Origin: Streptomyces sp. B21-105
Lineage (GTDB): Bacteria > Actinomycetota > Actinomycetes > Streptomycetales > Streptomycetaceae
Assembly: GCF_036898465.1 (NCBI RefSeq)
Contig: NZ_JARUMJ010000001.1
Coordinates: forward strand, 620,001 to 684,000
Reading direction: 5' to 3'
DNA: 64,000 bases
In this document: one piece after another, positions 1 through 9,260 of the stretch
Layout: the number at the start of each line of letters is the position of its first letter
Position numbering within the stretch: position 1 is the first letter of the stretch
Translations under genes and position numbers: made by a program
Notes under the pieces: model-generated
The model's input: the letters and a program-made list of their open reading frames with translations, nothing else
Databases searched by the model: none
Told to the model about the DNA's origin: nothing

Positions 1-1312
1 ACCTCTCGTCGGGCAGCCCGATCACGGCGGCCTCCGCGACGGCGTCGTGCGCGTACAGCGCGTCCTCGACCTGGCGGGAGGCGACCAGCACGCCACCGGT
101 GTTGATGACGTCCTTCACCCGGTCCACGATCGTGAAGTAGCCGTGGGCGTCGCGCACGGCGAGGTCGCCGGAGCGGAACCAGCCGTCGCGGAAGGCCGCG
201 GCGCTCTCCTCGGGCTTGTCCCAGTAGCCCTCGCACAGCTGCGGGGAGCGGTAGACGATCTCGCCGGGCGTGCCGTCGGGGACGTCCGCGCCGTCCTCGT
301 CGACGACCCTGGCGTCCACGAACAGCACCGTGCGCCCGCAGGAGTCCATCCGCCCCTTGTGCTCGTCGGGCGCGAGGACGGTGGCGAGCGGACCGATCTC
401 GCTCTGCCCGAAGCAGTTGTAGAAACCGAGCTTCGGCAGGCGTTCGCGCAGCCGCTCCAGCACGGGCACCGGCATGACCGACGCGCCGTAGTACGCCTTG
501 CGCAGTCCGCCGAGGTCCCGTTCGCCGAAGTCCGGGCGGCCCGCCAGGGCGATCCACACGGTCGGCGGGGCGAACAGGCTGTCGACGCGGTCCGCCTCGA
601 TCAGGTCGAGGAGGCGGTCGCCGTCGGGGGCGTCCAGGACGAGGTTCGTCGCGCCGACGGCGAGGTAGGGCAGCAGGAAGACGTGCATCTGCGCCGAGTG
701 GTACAGCGGCAGGGAGTGCGCGGGACGGTCGCCGGCGCTCAGGTCGAGGGCGGCGATGGCGCTCAGGTACTCGTGCACCAGGGCCCGGTGCGTCATCATC
801 GCGCCCTTGGGCAGGGCCGTCGTGCCCGAGGTGTAGAGCAGCTGCACCAGGTCCTCGGGGCGCGGCTCGGGGCCGTCGTACGGGGCGGCCGAGGGCAGCA
901 GGGCGAGCAGCGAGTCCTCGGCGTCGCGCAGGGCCGACGTGCGGACGCCGGCGGGGAGCCGGGCCGCGAGGTCGGGGTCGGCGAGGACCAGCGTGCTGCC
1001 CGACTGGCGCACGATGTACGCCAGGTCGTCGCCGGTGAGGTTCTGGTTCACGGGGACGTGGACCAGGCCGGCGCGGGCGCAGGCGAGGAACGCGATGAGG
1101 TAGGCGTCGGAGTTGTGGCCGTAGGCGCCGACCCGGTCGCCGGGGGCGAGGCCGGCGCCGAGCAGGACGTTCGCCGCGCGCGAGACGGCGTCGTCGAGTT
1201 CCTCGTAGGTCCAGGTGCGGTCGCGGTACTCGATCGCGACGCGCGCCGGGGTGCGGCGGGCGCTGCGCCGCAGCACCCCGTCGACCGTGCTGCCGTGTCC
1301 GGGCGTCGTCAT
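1..1312 (-). CDS. Acyl-CoA synthetase (AMP-forming), 3' end beyond window
   Basis: ANL-superfamily acyl-CoA ligase that would activate a carboxylic acid to acyl-AMP and then acyl-CoA in the cytoplasm. About 437 residues are visible and the C-terminus lies left of the window. The P-loop-like motif LYTSGTTALPKG is near residue 160, the A5-type motif NCFGQSE near 298, and RSGDLAV (the hinge Asp region) near 382. The ATG at 1312 is preceded by a weak AGAGGA. It lies 96 bp downstream of a second acyl-CoA synthetase on the same strand, so it is probably the third gene of an operon led by a nitronate monooxygenase. The substrate cannot be read from the sequence; medium- or long-chain fatty or aromatic acids are all possible. 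Confidence 0.9.
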   Translation of the reverse strand, partial: MTTPGHGSTVDGVLRRSARRTPARVAIEYRDRTWTYEELDDAVSRAANVLLGAGLAPGDRVGAYGHNSDAYLIAFLACARAGLVHVPVNQNLTGDDLAYIVRQSGSTLVLADPDLAARLPAGVRTSALRDAEDSLLALLPSAAPYDGPEPRPEDLVQLLYTSGTTALPKGAMMTHRALVHEYLSAIAALDLSAGDRPAHSLPLYHSAQMHVFLLPYLAVGATNLVLDAPDGDRLLDLIEADRVDSLFAPPTVWIALAGRPDFGERDLGGLRKAYYGASVMPVPVLERLRERLPKLGFYNCFGQSEIGPLATVLAPDEHKGRMDSCGRTVLFVDARVVDEDGADVPDGTPGEIVYRSPQLCEGYWDKPEESAAAFRDGWFRSGDLAVRDAHGYFTIVDRVKDVINTGGVLVASRQVEDALYAHDAVAEAAVIGLPDER

Positions 1313-1408
1313 GACTCATGATCCTCTGGCGGCGGCCGGGGCAGGTCAAGTCGCCGTGACGGGGGCGGTCCGCCGCCGAGGGCGGTCGCGTGGCACGGCC
1401 GGGCACGC

Positions 1409-2968
1409 TCACATGGGGCGGGTCCGGCCCTCCCAGTACGGTTCCCGCAGCCGGCGCTTGTACAGCTTGCCGTTGGGGTCGCGGGGCATCTCGATGATGA
1501 AGTCGACGCTCCTGGGCCGCTTGTAGCCGGCCAGCCGGTCGGCGCAGTGGTCGAGGAGGGCGGCGGCGAGGGCGGGTCCGGGCTCGTGGCCGGACGCCGG
1601 TTCGACGACGGCCTTGACCTGCTCGCCCCAGTCGTCGTGCGGGATGCCGAAGACGGCCGCGTCGGCGACGGCCGGGTGGGCGAGCAGGGCGGACTCGATC
1701 TCGGCGGGGTAGATGTTGACGCCGCCGGAGATGATCATGTCGATCTTGCGGTCGCGGAGGAACAGGTAGCCGTCCTCGTCGAGCACGCCGAGGTCGCCGA
1801 CGGTGAAGAAGTCGCCGATGCGGTTCTTCCGCGTCTTGTCCTCGTCCTTGTGGTAGGCGAAGCCGCCCGTCGTCATCTTCATGTACACGGTGCCGAGTTC
1901 ACCGGCCGGCAGCCGGTCGCCCGCGTCGTCGAAGACCGCCAGCTCGCTGATCGGCCACGCCTTGCCGACCGTGCCGGGCTTCTTCAGCCAGTCCTCGGCC
2001 GTGGCGAACGCGCCGCCACCCTCGCTTGCCGCGTAGTACTCCTCGACGCAGTGGCCCCACCAGTCGATCATCGCCCGTTTCACATGGTCGGGGCAGGGTG
2101 CGGCGCCGTGGATGGCGTGCCGCATGGACGACACGTCGTAGCGCGCCCGCACCTCGTCGGGGAGGGCGAGCAGCCGGTGGAACTGGGTGGGGACCATGTG
2201 TGTGTGGGTGCAGCGGTGGCCGTCGATCAGCCGGAGCATCTCCTCGGGCGTCCACTTGTCCATCAGGACCAGACGGTGGCCGATGTGCAGGGACGCGCCC
2301 GCGAACTGGAGCACCGCCGTGTGGTAGAGCGGCGAGCAGACGAGGTGCACGTTGTCGTCGAAGGGTTTGATGCCGAAGATGCCGAGGAAGCCCCCCAGGT
2401 ACGCCTCCTCGGGCGGTTTGCCGGGCAGCGGGCGTCGGATGCCGCGCGGACGGCCCGTCGTACCCGAGGTGTAGTTCATGACCCACCCGAGGGTGCGGTC
2501 GGCGGGCGGCGAGTCGGGCTGTCCGGCGAGGAGTTCGGCGTACGGCCGGAAGCCGTCGATCTCGCCGACGGCGTACCGCCGGCCGGCGGGCAGCACGGCC
2601 TCGTCGGCGGCGCGGCGGGCCTGCTCGGCGAACCGCTCGTGGGCCAGCAGCACCTTTGCGCCGGAGTCGGAGACGATCCAGGCGATCTCGGGGCCCGTCA
2701 GATGGTGGTTGACCGGGACCAGGTAGAAGCCGGCCTGGCTGGCGGCGAGATGGGCGGTGAAGAACTCGGCCGAGTTGGGCAGGACCACGGCGAAGGCGTC
2801 GCCGCGTTCCAGTCCGGCGGCGCGCAGACCGTGCACGAGCCGGTTGGCGGCGGCGTGCAGGCGTCCGGCGGTCCATTCCTCGCCGTCCGAGACGATCAGG
2901 ACGACGCGGTCGGGGTCCCGGGTCGCCTGGGCCCAGAATCCGACGGGGGGTGTGCTTGTGCTGGTCAC
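1409..2968 (-). CDS. Acyl-CoA synthetase (FadD-like, AMP-forming)
   Basis: A complete 519-residue ANL ligase. It shows NYTSGTTGRPRG near residue 166, the adenine-binding motif EYYAASEGGG, the hinge segment TVGDLGVLDEDGY, SGGVNIYPAEIES, and the C-terminal catalytic-lysine motif PNGKLYKRRL. The GTG start at 2968 has AGGAG 7 nt upstream and overlaps the TGA of the upstream nitronate monooxygenase by 4 nt (GTGA), which suggests translational coupling. Acyl-CoA ligases of this type next to nitronate monooxygenases are common in actinobacterial fatty-acid, sterol and branched-acid catabolic operons. The function is secure at class level; the substrate is unknown. Confidence 0.93.
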   Translation of the reverse strand: MTSTSTPPVGFWAQATRDPDRVVLIVSDGEEWTAGRLHAAANRLVHGLRAAGLERGDAFAVVLPNSAEFFTAHLAASQAGFYLVPVNHHLTGPEIAWIVSDSGAKVLLAHERFAEQARRAADEAVLPAGRRYAVGEIDGFRPYAELLAGQPDSPPADRTLGWVMNYTSGTTGRPRGIRRPLPGKPPEEAYLGGFLGIFGIKPFDDNVHLVCSPLYHTAVLQFAGASLHIGHRLVLMDKWTPEEMLRLIDGHRCTHTHMVPTQFHRLLALPDEVRARYDVSSMRHAIHGAAPCPDHVKRAMIDWWGHCVEEYYAASEGGGAFATAEDWLKKPGTVGKAWPISELAVFDDAGDRLPAGELGTVYMKMTTGGFAYHKDEDKTRKNRIGDFFTVGDLGVLDEDGYLFLRDRKIDMIISGGVNIYPAEIESALLAHPAVADAAVFGIPHDDWGEQVKAVVEPASGHEPGPALAAALLDHCADRLAGYKRPRSVDFIIEMPRDPNGKLYKRRLREPYWEGRTRPM

Positions 2969-4074
2969 TGGCCGCTCCTTCCGGCGATGCGGTTGACGCG
3001 GTCGACGGCTTGTTCGAAGCCGCGGGTGAGGTCGTCGAAGAGCTCCTGCACGCTGCGGACCTCGTTCATCCGGCCGACGATCTGGCCGACCGGCGTGCCG
3101 AGCAGGGGGTCGACCTCGTACTTCTGGATGCGGGAGACGGCCTCGGCGACGAGCAGGCCCTGCAGGGGCATCGGGAGGGTGCCGGGCCCGCCGGGGGCGT
3201 CCCAGGCGTCGGTCCACTCGGTGCGCAGCTGGCGGGCGGGTTTGCCGGTCAGCGCGCGGGAGCGGACCGTGTCGCCGGAGCCCGCCGCGAGGAGTTTGCG
3301 GGTGAGGGCGGGCGAGTGCAGGTCGGCCTCGGCGGTGGTCAGCCAGAGCGACCCCAGCCAGACGCCTTGAGCGCCCAGCGCGAGGGCGGCGGCGATCTGC
3401 CGTCCGCTGCCGATGCCGCCGGCGGCGAGGACCGGCAGCGGGGCGACGGCGTCGACGGCCTCCGGGGTGAGCACCATGGAGGCGATCTCGCCGGTGTGAC
3501 CGCCCGCCTCGTAGCCCTGGGCGACGACGATGTCGATGCCGGCGTCCTTGTGCTTGCGGGCGTGCCGGGCGCTGCCTGCGAGGGCGGCGACGAGGACGCC
3601 CCGCTCGTGGGCGCGGGCGACGACGTCGGCCGGCGGTGAGCCGAGGGCGTTGGCCAGCAGCCGGATCGGGTAGTCGAAGGCGACGTCGAGCTGGCTGCGG
3701 GCGACCTGTTCCATCCAGCCGGTGATCCGCCACCCGGAGGCCTCGCCCTCGGCAAGCTCGGGCACCCCGTAGGTGGCGAGGGTGTCGCGCACGAACTGCC
3801 GGTGCCCCTCGGGGATCATCGCCTCGACGTCGGCCTCGGTCACCCCCTCGACCTTCTTGGCGGGCATGACGACGTCCAGTCCGTACGGTCGGCCGTCGAC
3901 GTGCGCCTCGATCCAGTCGAGGTCCCGTTTGAGGTCGTCGGGGTCGGTGTAGCGGACCGCGCCGAGCACGCCGAAGCCGCCCGCGCGGCTGATGGCGGCG
4001 GCGACGGCGGGGAACGGCGTGAAGCCGAAGACGGCGTGCTCGACTCCCAGTTGTGTGCTCAGCTCCGTCTGCAT
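2965..4074 (-). CDS. Nitronate monooxygenase (2-nitropropane dioxygenase family)
   Basis: A 369-residue FMN-dependent TIM-barrel enzyme of the NPD/NMO family. The diagnostic phosphate/FMN loop QGYEAGGHTG is near residue 191, followed by VLAAGGIGSGRQIAAALALGAQGVWLGS split over the C-terminal barrel strands. Family members oxidise nitronates or, in acyl-CoA operons, act as flavin oxidoreductases of uncertain substrate. It begins with ATG at 4074 and is the first gene of a three-gene leftward operon with two acyl-CoA synthetases. A 17-nt palindrome lies 43 bp upstream and is a likely repressor site. Context favours lipid or acyl-CoA metabolism over nitroalkane detoxification, but that is inference. 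Confidence 0.9.
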   Translation of the reverse strand: MQTELSTQLGVEHAVFGFTPFPAVAAAISRAGGFGVLGAVRYTDPDDLKRDLDWIEAHVDGRPYGLDVVMPAKKVEGVTEADVEAMIPEGHRQFVRDTLATYGVPELAEGEASGWRITGWMEQVARSQLDVAFDYPIRLLANALGSPPADVVARAHERGVLVAALAGSARHARKHKDAGIDIVVAQGYEAGGHTGEIASMVLTPEAVDAVAPLPVLAAGGIGSGRQIAAALALGAQGVWLGSLWLTTAEADLHSPALTRKLLAAGSGDTVRSRALTGKPARQLRTEWTDAWDAPGGPGTLPMPLQGLLVAEAVSRIQKYEVDPLLGTPVGQIVGRMNEVRSVQELFDDLTRGFEQAVDRVNRIAGRSGQ

Positions 4075-4116
4075 GGGCGCAGGATGCCGCAGCGGCGCGG
4101 ACGACGGAAGAGGTTT

Positions 4117-4133
4117 TCTGATAGACCGTCAGA
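4117..4133. promoter_or_regulatory. Palindromic operator before the acyl-CoA operon
   Basis: TCTGA-TAGACCG-TCAGA: perfect 5-bp arms separated by 7 nt, 43 bp upstream of the nitronate monooxygenase ATG. The TGAC/GTCA half-site layout resembles TetR-family operators in front of actinobacterial acyl-CoA catabolic genes. No regulator gene is adjacent, so the cognate protein is unknown. Confidence 0.5.
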
Positions 4134-4140
4134 TTCTTGC

Positions 4141-4218
4141 CGCCGGACACCTGTCGGCGGACACCTTCCGCCGGATGCCTTCCGCCGGATGCCTGTCGTC
4201 GGATGCCCGTCGTCAGAC
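4141..4218. repeat. 14-nt tandem repeat, about 5.5 copies
   Basis: Degenerate 14-nt units of the form CGCCGGATGCCTTC run head to tail (five units plus a partial). They fill the gap between the 3' end of the FAD oxidoreductase gene and the operator of the acyl-CoA operon. The last units overlap the final codons of the oxidoreductase, whose TGA is at 4213-4215. The array is not coding on its own. Confidence 0.85.
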
Positions 4219-5865
4219 CCCGGCGTGCTCTTCGAGCACCGCCATGGCGGCGTTGTGCCCGGGCACGCCGCTCACGCCGCCGCCGCGCACCGCGCCGGCC
4301 CCGCACAGCAGCACATTGGCGTGCGGCGTCGACACGCCCCAGCGGCCCGCCCCCTCCTGGGCGTGGGGCCAGCTCAGGTCGCGGTGGAAGATGTTGCCGC
4401 CGGGCAGGCCGAGGTCGCGTTCCAGGTCGAGCGGGGTCCGTGCCTCGATGCAGGGGCGGCCGTCGGCGTCGGTGGCCAGGCAGTCCGCCAGGGGCTCGGC
4501 GAGGTGGGCGTCCAGCTGGGCGAGGGTCGATCGCAGCAGTTCCTCCCGCACGGCGTCGTTGTCCCGCGCGAAGAGCCGGGCGGGCGTGTGCAGGCCGAAC
4601 AGCGTCAGCGTCTGGTACCCCCGCTCGACGAGGTCCGGGCCGAGGATGCTCGGGTCGGTCAGGGAGTGGCAGTAGATCTCCGAAGGCGGGGCGGCGGGCA
4701 GCTCGCCGGCCGCGGCCTGGGCGTGGGCGGCGGCCAACTGCCGGTAGCCCTCGGCGATGTGGAAGGTTCCGGCGAACGCCTCACGCGGGTCGACGGAGCT
4801 GTCCCGCAGCCTCGGCAGCCGCTCGAGCAGCATGTTCACCTTGAGCTGGGCGCCCTCGGCGGGGGCCGGCGGCGCGTCGCCGGTGAGCGCCGCGAGGGCC
4901 TGCGGCGAGGCGTTCACCAGGACGTGCCGGGCCACGGCGACGCCCTCGCCGTCGGCCGTGCGGTAGGCGACCTCCGCCGTACGGCCGTCCGTGTCGATCC
5001 GCACCGCCTCGTGGTCGGTGGCGAGGACCGCGCCCGCGTCGCGTGCGGAGGCGGCCAGGGCGTCGGTGAGCGCGCCCATGCCGCCGACGGGGACGTCCCA
5101 GGCGCCGGTGCCGCCGCCGATCACGTGGTAGAGGAAGCATCGGTTCTGCTGGAGCGAGGGGTCGTGGGCGTCGGCGAAGGTGCCGATCAGGGCGTCGGTC
5201 AGGACCACGCCGCGCACCAGGTCGTCCTGGAAGCGCTCCTCGACGGCGACGCCGATCGGCTCCTCGAACAGGGTCCGCCAGGCATCCTCGTCGTCGACGC
5301 GGCGGCGCAGCTCCTCACGGGTGGGCAGCGGCTCGGTGAGCGTGGGGAACACCCGCTGGGCGACCCGTCCGGTCATGTCGTAGAAACGCTCCCAGGCCGC
5401 GTACTCGCGCTCACCGCCGGTCAGCCGCGCGAACGCCTCCCGCGTGCGCCGGTCGCCGCCGCCCACGAGCAGCCCGGTGGCCCGTCCGTCGCGCTCCACG
5501 GGGGTGTACGAGGAGATCGTGCGGCCCTGCACGCGGAAGCGGAGCCCCAGGTCCCGCACGATCTTCTGCGGCAGCAGGCTGACCAGGTAGGAGTAGCGCG
5601 AGAGCCGGGCGTCCACCCCGGCGAACGGCCGGGTGGAGACGGCGGCGCCCCCGGTGTGGTCCAGCCGCTCCAGCACCAGCACGGACCGTCCGGCCCGGGC
5701 CAGGTAAGCGGCGGCGACCAGACCGTTGTGCCCGCCGCCGACGATGACGACGTCATGGACGCGGCGTCCCCGGTGATCCCGGTGAGCGTGATCCCCCTGG
5801 GTCCTGTCGTGCCCCTGGTTTCCCTCGTGCCTCTTGTGCTCCTCGTGTGCCTCGTGTGCAGCCAT
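4213..5865 (-). CDS. FAD-dependent oxidoreductase, phytoene desaturase-like
   Basis: A 550-residue flavoprotein of the phytoene dehydrogenase/NAD(P)-FAD oxidoreductase group. The dinucleotide-binding motif [20 protein letters not shown] is near residues 39-58 and [14 protein letters not shown] follows. The C-terminal FAD segment [19 protein letters not shown] is typical of CrtI-like proteins. Carotenoid genes are absent nearby, so the substrate is open; bacterial homologues outside carotenoid clusters are mostly uncharacterised. The ATG at 5865 gives an odd His-rich N-terminal extension (9 His in the first 38 residues) before the Rossmann motif. A GTG at 5880 is an alternative start. Shine-Dalgarno support is weak for both. 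Confidence 0.85.
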   Translation of the reverse strand: MAAHEAHEEHKRHEGNQGHDRTQGDHAHRDHRGRRVHDVVIVGGGHNGLVAAAYLARAGRSVLVLERLDHTGGAAVSTRPFAGVDARLSRYSYLVSLLPQKIVRDLGLRFRVQGRTISSYTPVERDGRATGLLVGGGDRRTREAFARLTGGEREYAAWERFYDMTGRVAQRVFPTLTEPLPTREELRRRVDDEDAWRTLFEEPIGVAVEERFQDDLVRGVVLTDALIGTFADAHDPSLQQNRCFLYHVIGGGTGAWDVPVGGMGALTDALAASARDAGAVLATDHEAVRIDTDGRTAEVAYRTADGEGVAVARHVLVNASPQALAALTGDAPPAPAEGAQLKVNMLLERLPRLRDSSVDPREAFAGTFHIAEGYRQLAAAHAQAAAGELPAAPPSEIYCHSLTDPSILGPDLVERGYQTLTLFGLHTPARLFARDNDAVREELLRSTLAQLDAHLAEPLADCLATDADGRPCIEARTPLDLERDLGLPGGNIFHRDLSWPHAQEGAGRWGVSTPHANVLLCGAGAVRGGGVSGVPGHNAAMAVLEEHAGV

Positions 5866-6035
5866 GGTTCTTCGTAACACGAGCCGATCAAGGTCGGCCA
5901 GAGGGGACGGCGCGGGCCGCTCGGGGTCTTCGGAGCCGGAGAGCGAAGGGCAGGCCTGGGCGGCGCCGGCTCCCCTACGATCGTCATGGCCTCAAGTGCG
6001 TCGAGGCGCACGCACGTTGGATTCAGGGGGAGACC

Positions 6036-6932
6036 ATGACCGCCCAGCCGTCCGCAATGTCCGGAGCCGAGCCGCGCAATTCCGCCGCCCTGCTGGTCAA
6101 CCGGCGCGGCCAGTACCTCCTGCATCTGCGGGACGCGCACAAGCCGATCTGTGACGCGGGCCTGTGGTCGCTTCCGGGCGGCGCGTGCGAGGGGGACGAG
6201 ACGCTCGAGGAGGCCGTCGTCCGCGAACTGCTGGAGGAGACGGGTCTGGTCCTCGAGGGCCTGACCCGGTACGCGGTCGTCGACGGCATCCAGGTCTTCC
6301 TGGGCGGCTGGGACGGAGATCCCTCGCGGCTGCCCGTCACCGAGGGCATCATGTTCGCCTTCTTCGACGCGGCGACCACCGCGCACCTGACGATGGCGCC
6401 GGGCGCCGCGCAGGTCATCGCCCGGCACCAGGCGGCCCCCGTCACCCCGAGGCCGCAGCCGCAGCCGCCCGTGCGGGAGACCGTCCTCAACGCCGTCGGC
6501 GCCCACCTCTACCTGGAGCGCGACGGCGAGATCCTGCTCGGTCTGCGCCACCCGGACTCGCCCTTCGCGCCCCTGAAGCACCACTTCCTGGCGGGCCACT
6601 GCGAGCGGGAGTCCGCGGTGGCGTGTCTCGTGCGCGAGGCCCGGGAGGAGGCCGGGCTGGAGATCGCGGCAGGGGACGTCGAGCTCGCGCATGTCGTGCA
6701 CGTCGTCGACTCGCCCACCGGGCGGCCGCGCCTGCAGCTCGTCTTCCGGGCCCGGCGCTGGAAGGGCGAGCCGCGGCTGCTGGAGCCGGACAAGTGCCTG
6801 AGCTGGGACTGGTGGCCGCTGGACGCGCTGCCGGAGCCGATGGTCGCCTACGCGCGCACGGCCGTCGCCGGGATCCGCGCCGGGCGGCCGTACTCGGAGC
6901 TGGGCTGGGAGCGGCAACCGGCCCCGGCGTGA
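6036..6932 (+). CDS. Tandem double-Nudix hydrolase
   Basis: A 298-residue protein with two Nudix folds joined by a Pro-rich linker (PRPQPQPP) near residues 143-150. Domain 1 carries a complete Nudix box, G-x5-E-x7-REUxEExGU, ending RELLEETGL. Domain 2 keeps the catalytic helix REAREEAGL, but its glycine loop is about two residues short (AGHCERESA), so it may be altered in substrate or activity. Nudix enzymes cleave nucleoside diphosphates linked to another moiety. The ATG at 6036 is preceded by GGGGGAG 5 nt away. The gene is divergent from the FAD oxidoreductase and convergent with the kinase. The two-domain arrangement is seen directly; the substrate is unknown. Confidence 0.9.
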   Translation: MTAQPSAMSGAEPRNSAALLVNRRGQYLLHLRDAHKPICDAGLWSLPGGACEGDETLEEAVVRELLEETGLVLEGLTRYAVVDGIQVFLGGWDGDPSRLPVTEGIMFAFFDAATTAHLTMAPGAAQVIARHQAAPVTPRPQPQPPVRETVLNAVGAHLYLERDGEILLGLRHPDSPFAPLKHHFLAGHCERESAVACLVREAREEAGLEIAAGDVELAHVVHVVDSPTGRPRLQLVFRARRWKGEPRLLEPDKCLSWDWWPLDALPEPMVAYARTAVAGIRAGRPYSELGWERQPAPA

Positions 6933-7013
6933 CCGCGGGTACCGGCCCCGGCGTCCGGCCGCCCCTACCGACCGGCCTGCGCGCACCCTGCGCAGCAGGC
7001 GCGCGCCCCGGGT

Positions 7014-8117
7014 TCACGGGGCGGGCGCACCGTCCGGGGTCGGGACCGCCACGAGGGTCTGGCGGGGAATCCACTCGTCGGTCAGGGACGCGCCGGTGTC
7101 CGTACGTGTGCCTCCTCGCGGTCCGGCGCCGACGGCCGGGGGGCCGACGGTCATGCCGCGGGTCCAGGACGGCAGCCGGGGAGCGCCGCCGTCCGCCACA
7201 TGCCCCGCGGACGTCTGCGACCCCGACTCCCGCCCCGGCGGCACGGGCGTGGGCAGGCTGCTCGGCGTGCTGCGGGCGTCGGCGATGCGCTGGACGATCT
7301 CCCGGGCGTCGTGGGGGCGCTGGTCGGGCTGCTTGGCGAGCAGGTCGAGGATGATCCGGTCGAGGTGGGCCGGCAGGTCGGCGCGGTGCTCGCGCGGCGG
7401 CCGGGGCGGGGTGTCCCGGTGTCCGACGAGGATCGCCCAGGGGTCGTCCAGGTCGAACGGCGGACGGCCGGTGGCGATCTCGTACAGCACGCATCCCAGC
7501 GAGTACAGGTCGCTGCGCCGGTCGACCTCCTCCCCCGCGATCTGCTCGGGGGACATGTAGTGCGGGGTGCCCATGGCGATGCCGGTGCCGGTGAGCCGGG
7601 AGGTGAAGCCCACGTCGTGGCTGAGACGGGCGATGCCGAAGTCGCAGATCTTCACGGTGCCGTCGGCGAGGCGCACGATGTTCGCCGGCTTCAGGTCGCG
7701 GTGCACGACGCCCTGCCGGTGGGTGTAGGCAAGGGCCGCGGCCACCTGGTCGGCGATGTCGACGACCTCCGCCACGGGCAGCGGCCGGCGTTCGCCGTCG
7801 TCCAGCAGCTGGCAGAGGTTGCGGCCGTCGAGGAGTTCCATGACGAGGAAGAGGACGCCGTCGTGGTCGCCGAAGTCGTGGACGACCGTCACCCCGCGGT
7901 GCTGGAGCGCGGCGGCCACGCGGCCCTCGCGCCGGAACCGCTCACGCAGCACGCTTCCCGAGGACGGGTCGTGGTGCGGGCCGGCCGGTTTGAGGCACTT
8001 CACGGCGACCTGCCGGCCGAGGGACTCGTCCCGGGCCCGCCACACCTCGCCCATCCCACCGCGCCCGATCCGGTCCAGCAGCCGGTACCGGCCCTGGATC
8101 AGCCTGCTCTCCGCCAT
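7014..8117 (-). CDS. Serine/threonine protein kinase (cytoplasmic)
   Basis: A 367-residue Hanks-type kinase. It shows the glycine loop GRGGMGEVW (about 19-27), an invariant Lys in VAVKCLKP, the catalytic loop HRDLKPANIV (about 136-145), DFGIARL, and GTPHYMSPEQ of the activation/P+1 region. The catalytic domain ends near residue 280. The remaining roughly 90 residues are Pro/Gly/Thr-rich with no transmembrane helix, PASTA repeat or other sensor domain visible, so the kinase is probably soluble. The ATG at 8117 has only a weak ribosome site. No phosphatase or FHA partner is adjacent, although two PP2C-type phosphatases occur elsewhere in the window. Confidence 0.93.
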   Translation of the reverse strand: MAESRLIQGRYRLLDRIGRGGMGEVWRARDESLGRQVAVKCLKPAGPHHDPSSGSVLRERFRREGRVAAALQHRGVTVVHDFGDHDGVLFLVMELLDGRNLCQLLDDGERRPLPVAEVVDIADQVAAALAYTHRQGVVHRDLKPANIVRLADGTVKICDFGIARLSHDVGFTSRLTGTGIAMGTPHYMSPEQIAGEEVDRRSDLYSLGCVLYEIATGRPPFDLDDPWAILVGHRDTPPRPPREHRADLPAHLDRIILDLLAKQPDQRPHDAREIVQRIADARSTPSSLPTPVPPGRESGSQTSAGHVADGGAPRLPSWTRGMTVGPPAVGAGPRGGTRTDTGASLTDEWIPRQTLVAVPTPDGAPAP

Positions 8118-8172
8118 GGTGTGCCGCCCCCGTCGCCTTCCAGCCCTCCCCCAGAGGGTTCAGTATGGCGGC

Positions 8173-9018
8173 CTATCGTCGCACCTTGTACGGTGCCGGT
8201 CGGCTTTCGGGGCCCAGTCTCGACATCGCCCGCAGGATGTGTTTGGGCGGGAGCTGCCATCGCAGACGTGCGGGAACGCAGCGCAGCGCGGCGCCCGTGG
8301 CGCGCAACCGGCGGGTGACGACGGCGGGCGCGGGGGCCGGTCTGCCGTACAACGCGTGGGCGTACGGCGGCAGCGAGGCGTACGCCAGGTTCGCCACGCG
8401 CCGCCACAGCACCGCGCGCGCCGGGACGAGCAGGGGGTGGACGGGCGGACGGCGCAGGAAGTCGTCGACCTCGCGGGCCTCCGCTCCCGCGGCGAGCTCG
8501 GGGAGGGTCCGGTCGAAGTACGCCGCCATCTCCGACCGGTCGGCGGGCGCCGTCTCCGGGTCGAGGCCCACCAGGCGGGCGCTGACGCGGTGCTCCGCCA
8601 GGTAGCGGTCGGCGTCCGCGTCGGTGAGCGGGTAGCCGGAGCGGCGCAGCACGTGCAGATAGGAGTCGATCTCGGCGCAGTGCACCCACAGCAGCAGGGC
8701 GGGTTCGTCCACGCCGTACCGCTCCCCCGTCTCCGGGTCGGTCGCGGACAGCATGCGGTGGATCTTGCGGACGCGGGCGCCGGCCTTCTCGGCCGCCTCA
8801 GCGGTGCCGTACGCCGTGGTGCCGACGAAGTCGGCGGTGCGCATCAGCCGGCCCCAGGCGTCGCGCCGGAAGTCGGAATTCTGGGTGACGCCGCGCACGG
8901 CGCGCGGGTGCAGCGCCTGGAGGTAGAGCGCGCGGATCCCTGCGACCCACATCATCGGATCGCCGTGCATCTGCCAGGTCACGCTGCGCGGGGTGAACAA
9001 GCCCGGGTCGCCCGTCAT
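8173..9018 (-). CDS. MpaB/DUF2236-family oxygenase
   Basis: A 281-residue member of the DUF2236 family (rubber oxygenase Lcp / MpaB-like, haem b). The recognised core includes GDPMMWVAGIRALYLQALHP near residues 20-39 and the His-containing WVHCAEIDSYLHVL segment near 108-121; conserved histidines there are candidate haem ligands. Family members catalyse oxidative cleavage or dehydrogenation, but most actinobacterial copies are uncharacterised. The ATG at 9018 (MTGDPGLFTPRS) is the start consistent with the conserved N-terminus; no strong Shine-Dalgarno is visible. It lies 55 bp upstream of the kinase gene on the same strand and could share its transcript. Confidence 0.85.
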   Translation of the reverse strand: MTGDPGLFTPRSVTWQMHGDPMMWVAGIRALYLQALHPRAVRGVTQNSDFRRDAWGRLMRTADFVGTTAYGTAEAAEKAGARVRKIHRMLSATDPETGERYGVDEPALLLWVHCAEIDSYLHVLRRSGYPLTDADADRYLAEHRVSARLVGLDPETAPADRSEMAAYFDRTLPELAAGAEAREVDDFLRRPPVHPLLVPARAVLWRRVANLAYASLPPYAHALYGRPAPAPAVVTRRLRATGAALRCVPARLRWQLPPKHILRAMSRLGPESRPAPYKVRR

Positions 9019-9095
9019 GGCGGCAGTGTGCCAGGGATCGCCGGCCGGCACGAAGAGCGCCGGCTCCTTTGTTCCCGAAGCCGACCGGTCACCGC

Positions 9096-9113
9096 GGGGA
9101 CCGGGCCGTCCCC
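9096..9113. promoter_or_regulatory. Inverted repeat between MpaB-like gene and usp
   Basis: GGGGAC-CGGGCC-GTCCCC, perfect 6-bp arms with a 6-nt spacer, in the divergent promoter region 148 bp upstream of the universal stress protein gene. It recalls DevR/OsdR-type GGGAC..GTCCC boxes that control usp genes, but the canonical spacer is 4 nt, so this is only a candidate. Confidence 0.3.
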
Positions 9114-9260
9114 ACGGTCCACATGCGCCGTGGAGGGAACTGGGGTCTCCTCGAAGGGAGAGAACGCCCACGCCCGGCATGCCGACGATGTCGCACCCCG
9201 GCTCCACCGCACCCGCTCACCGTCGCGCATCCGGCTTCGTACGAGAGGGAGGCCGCTGCC

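Noticed and set aside
6933..7013. Strong terminator between Nudix and kinase genes
   Set aside because: The sequence is GC-rich with partial self-complementarity around CTGCGC, but I found no clean stem to list.
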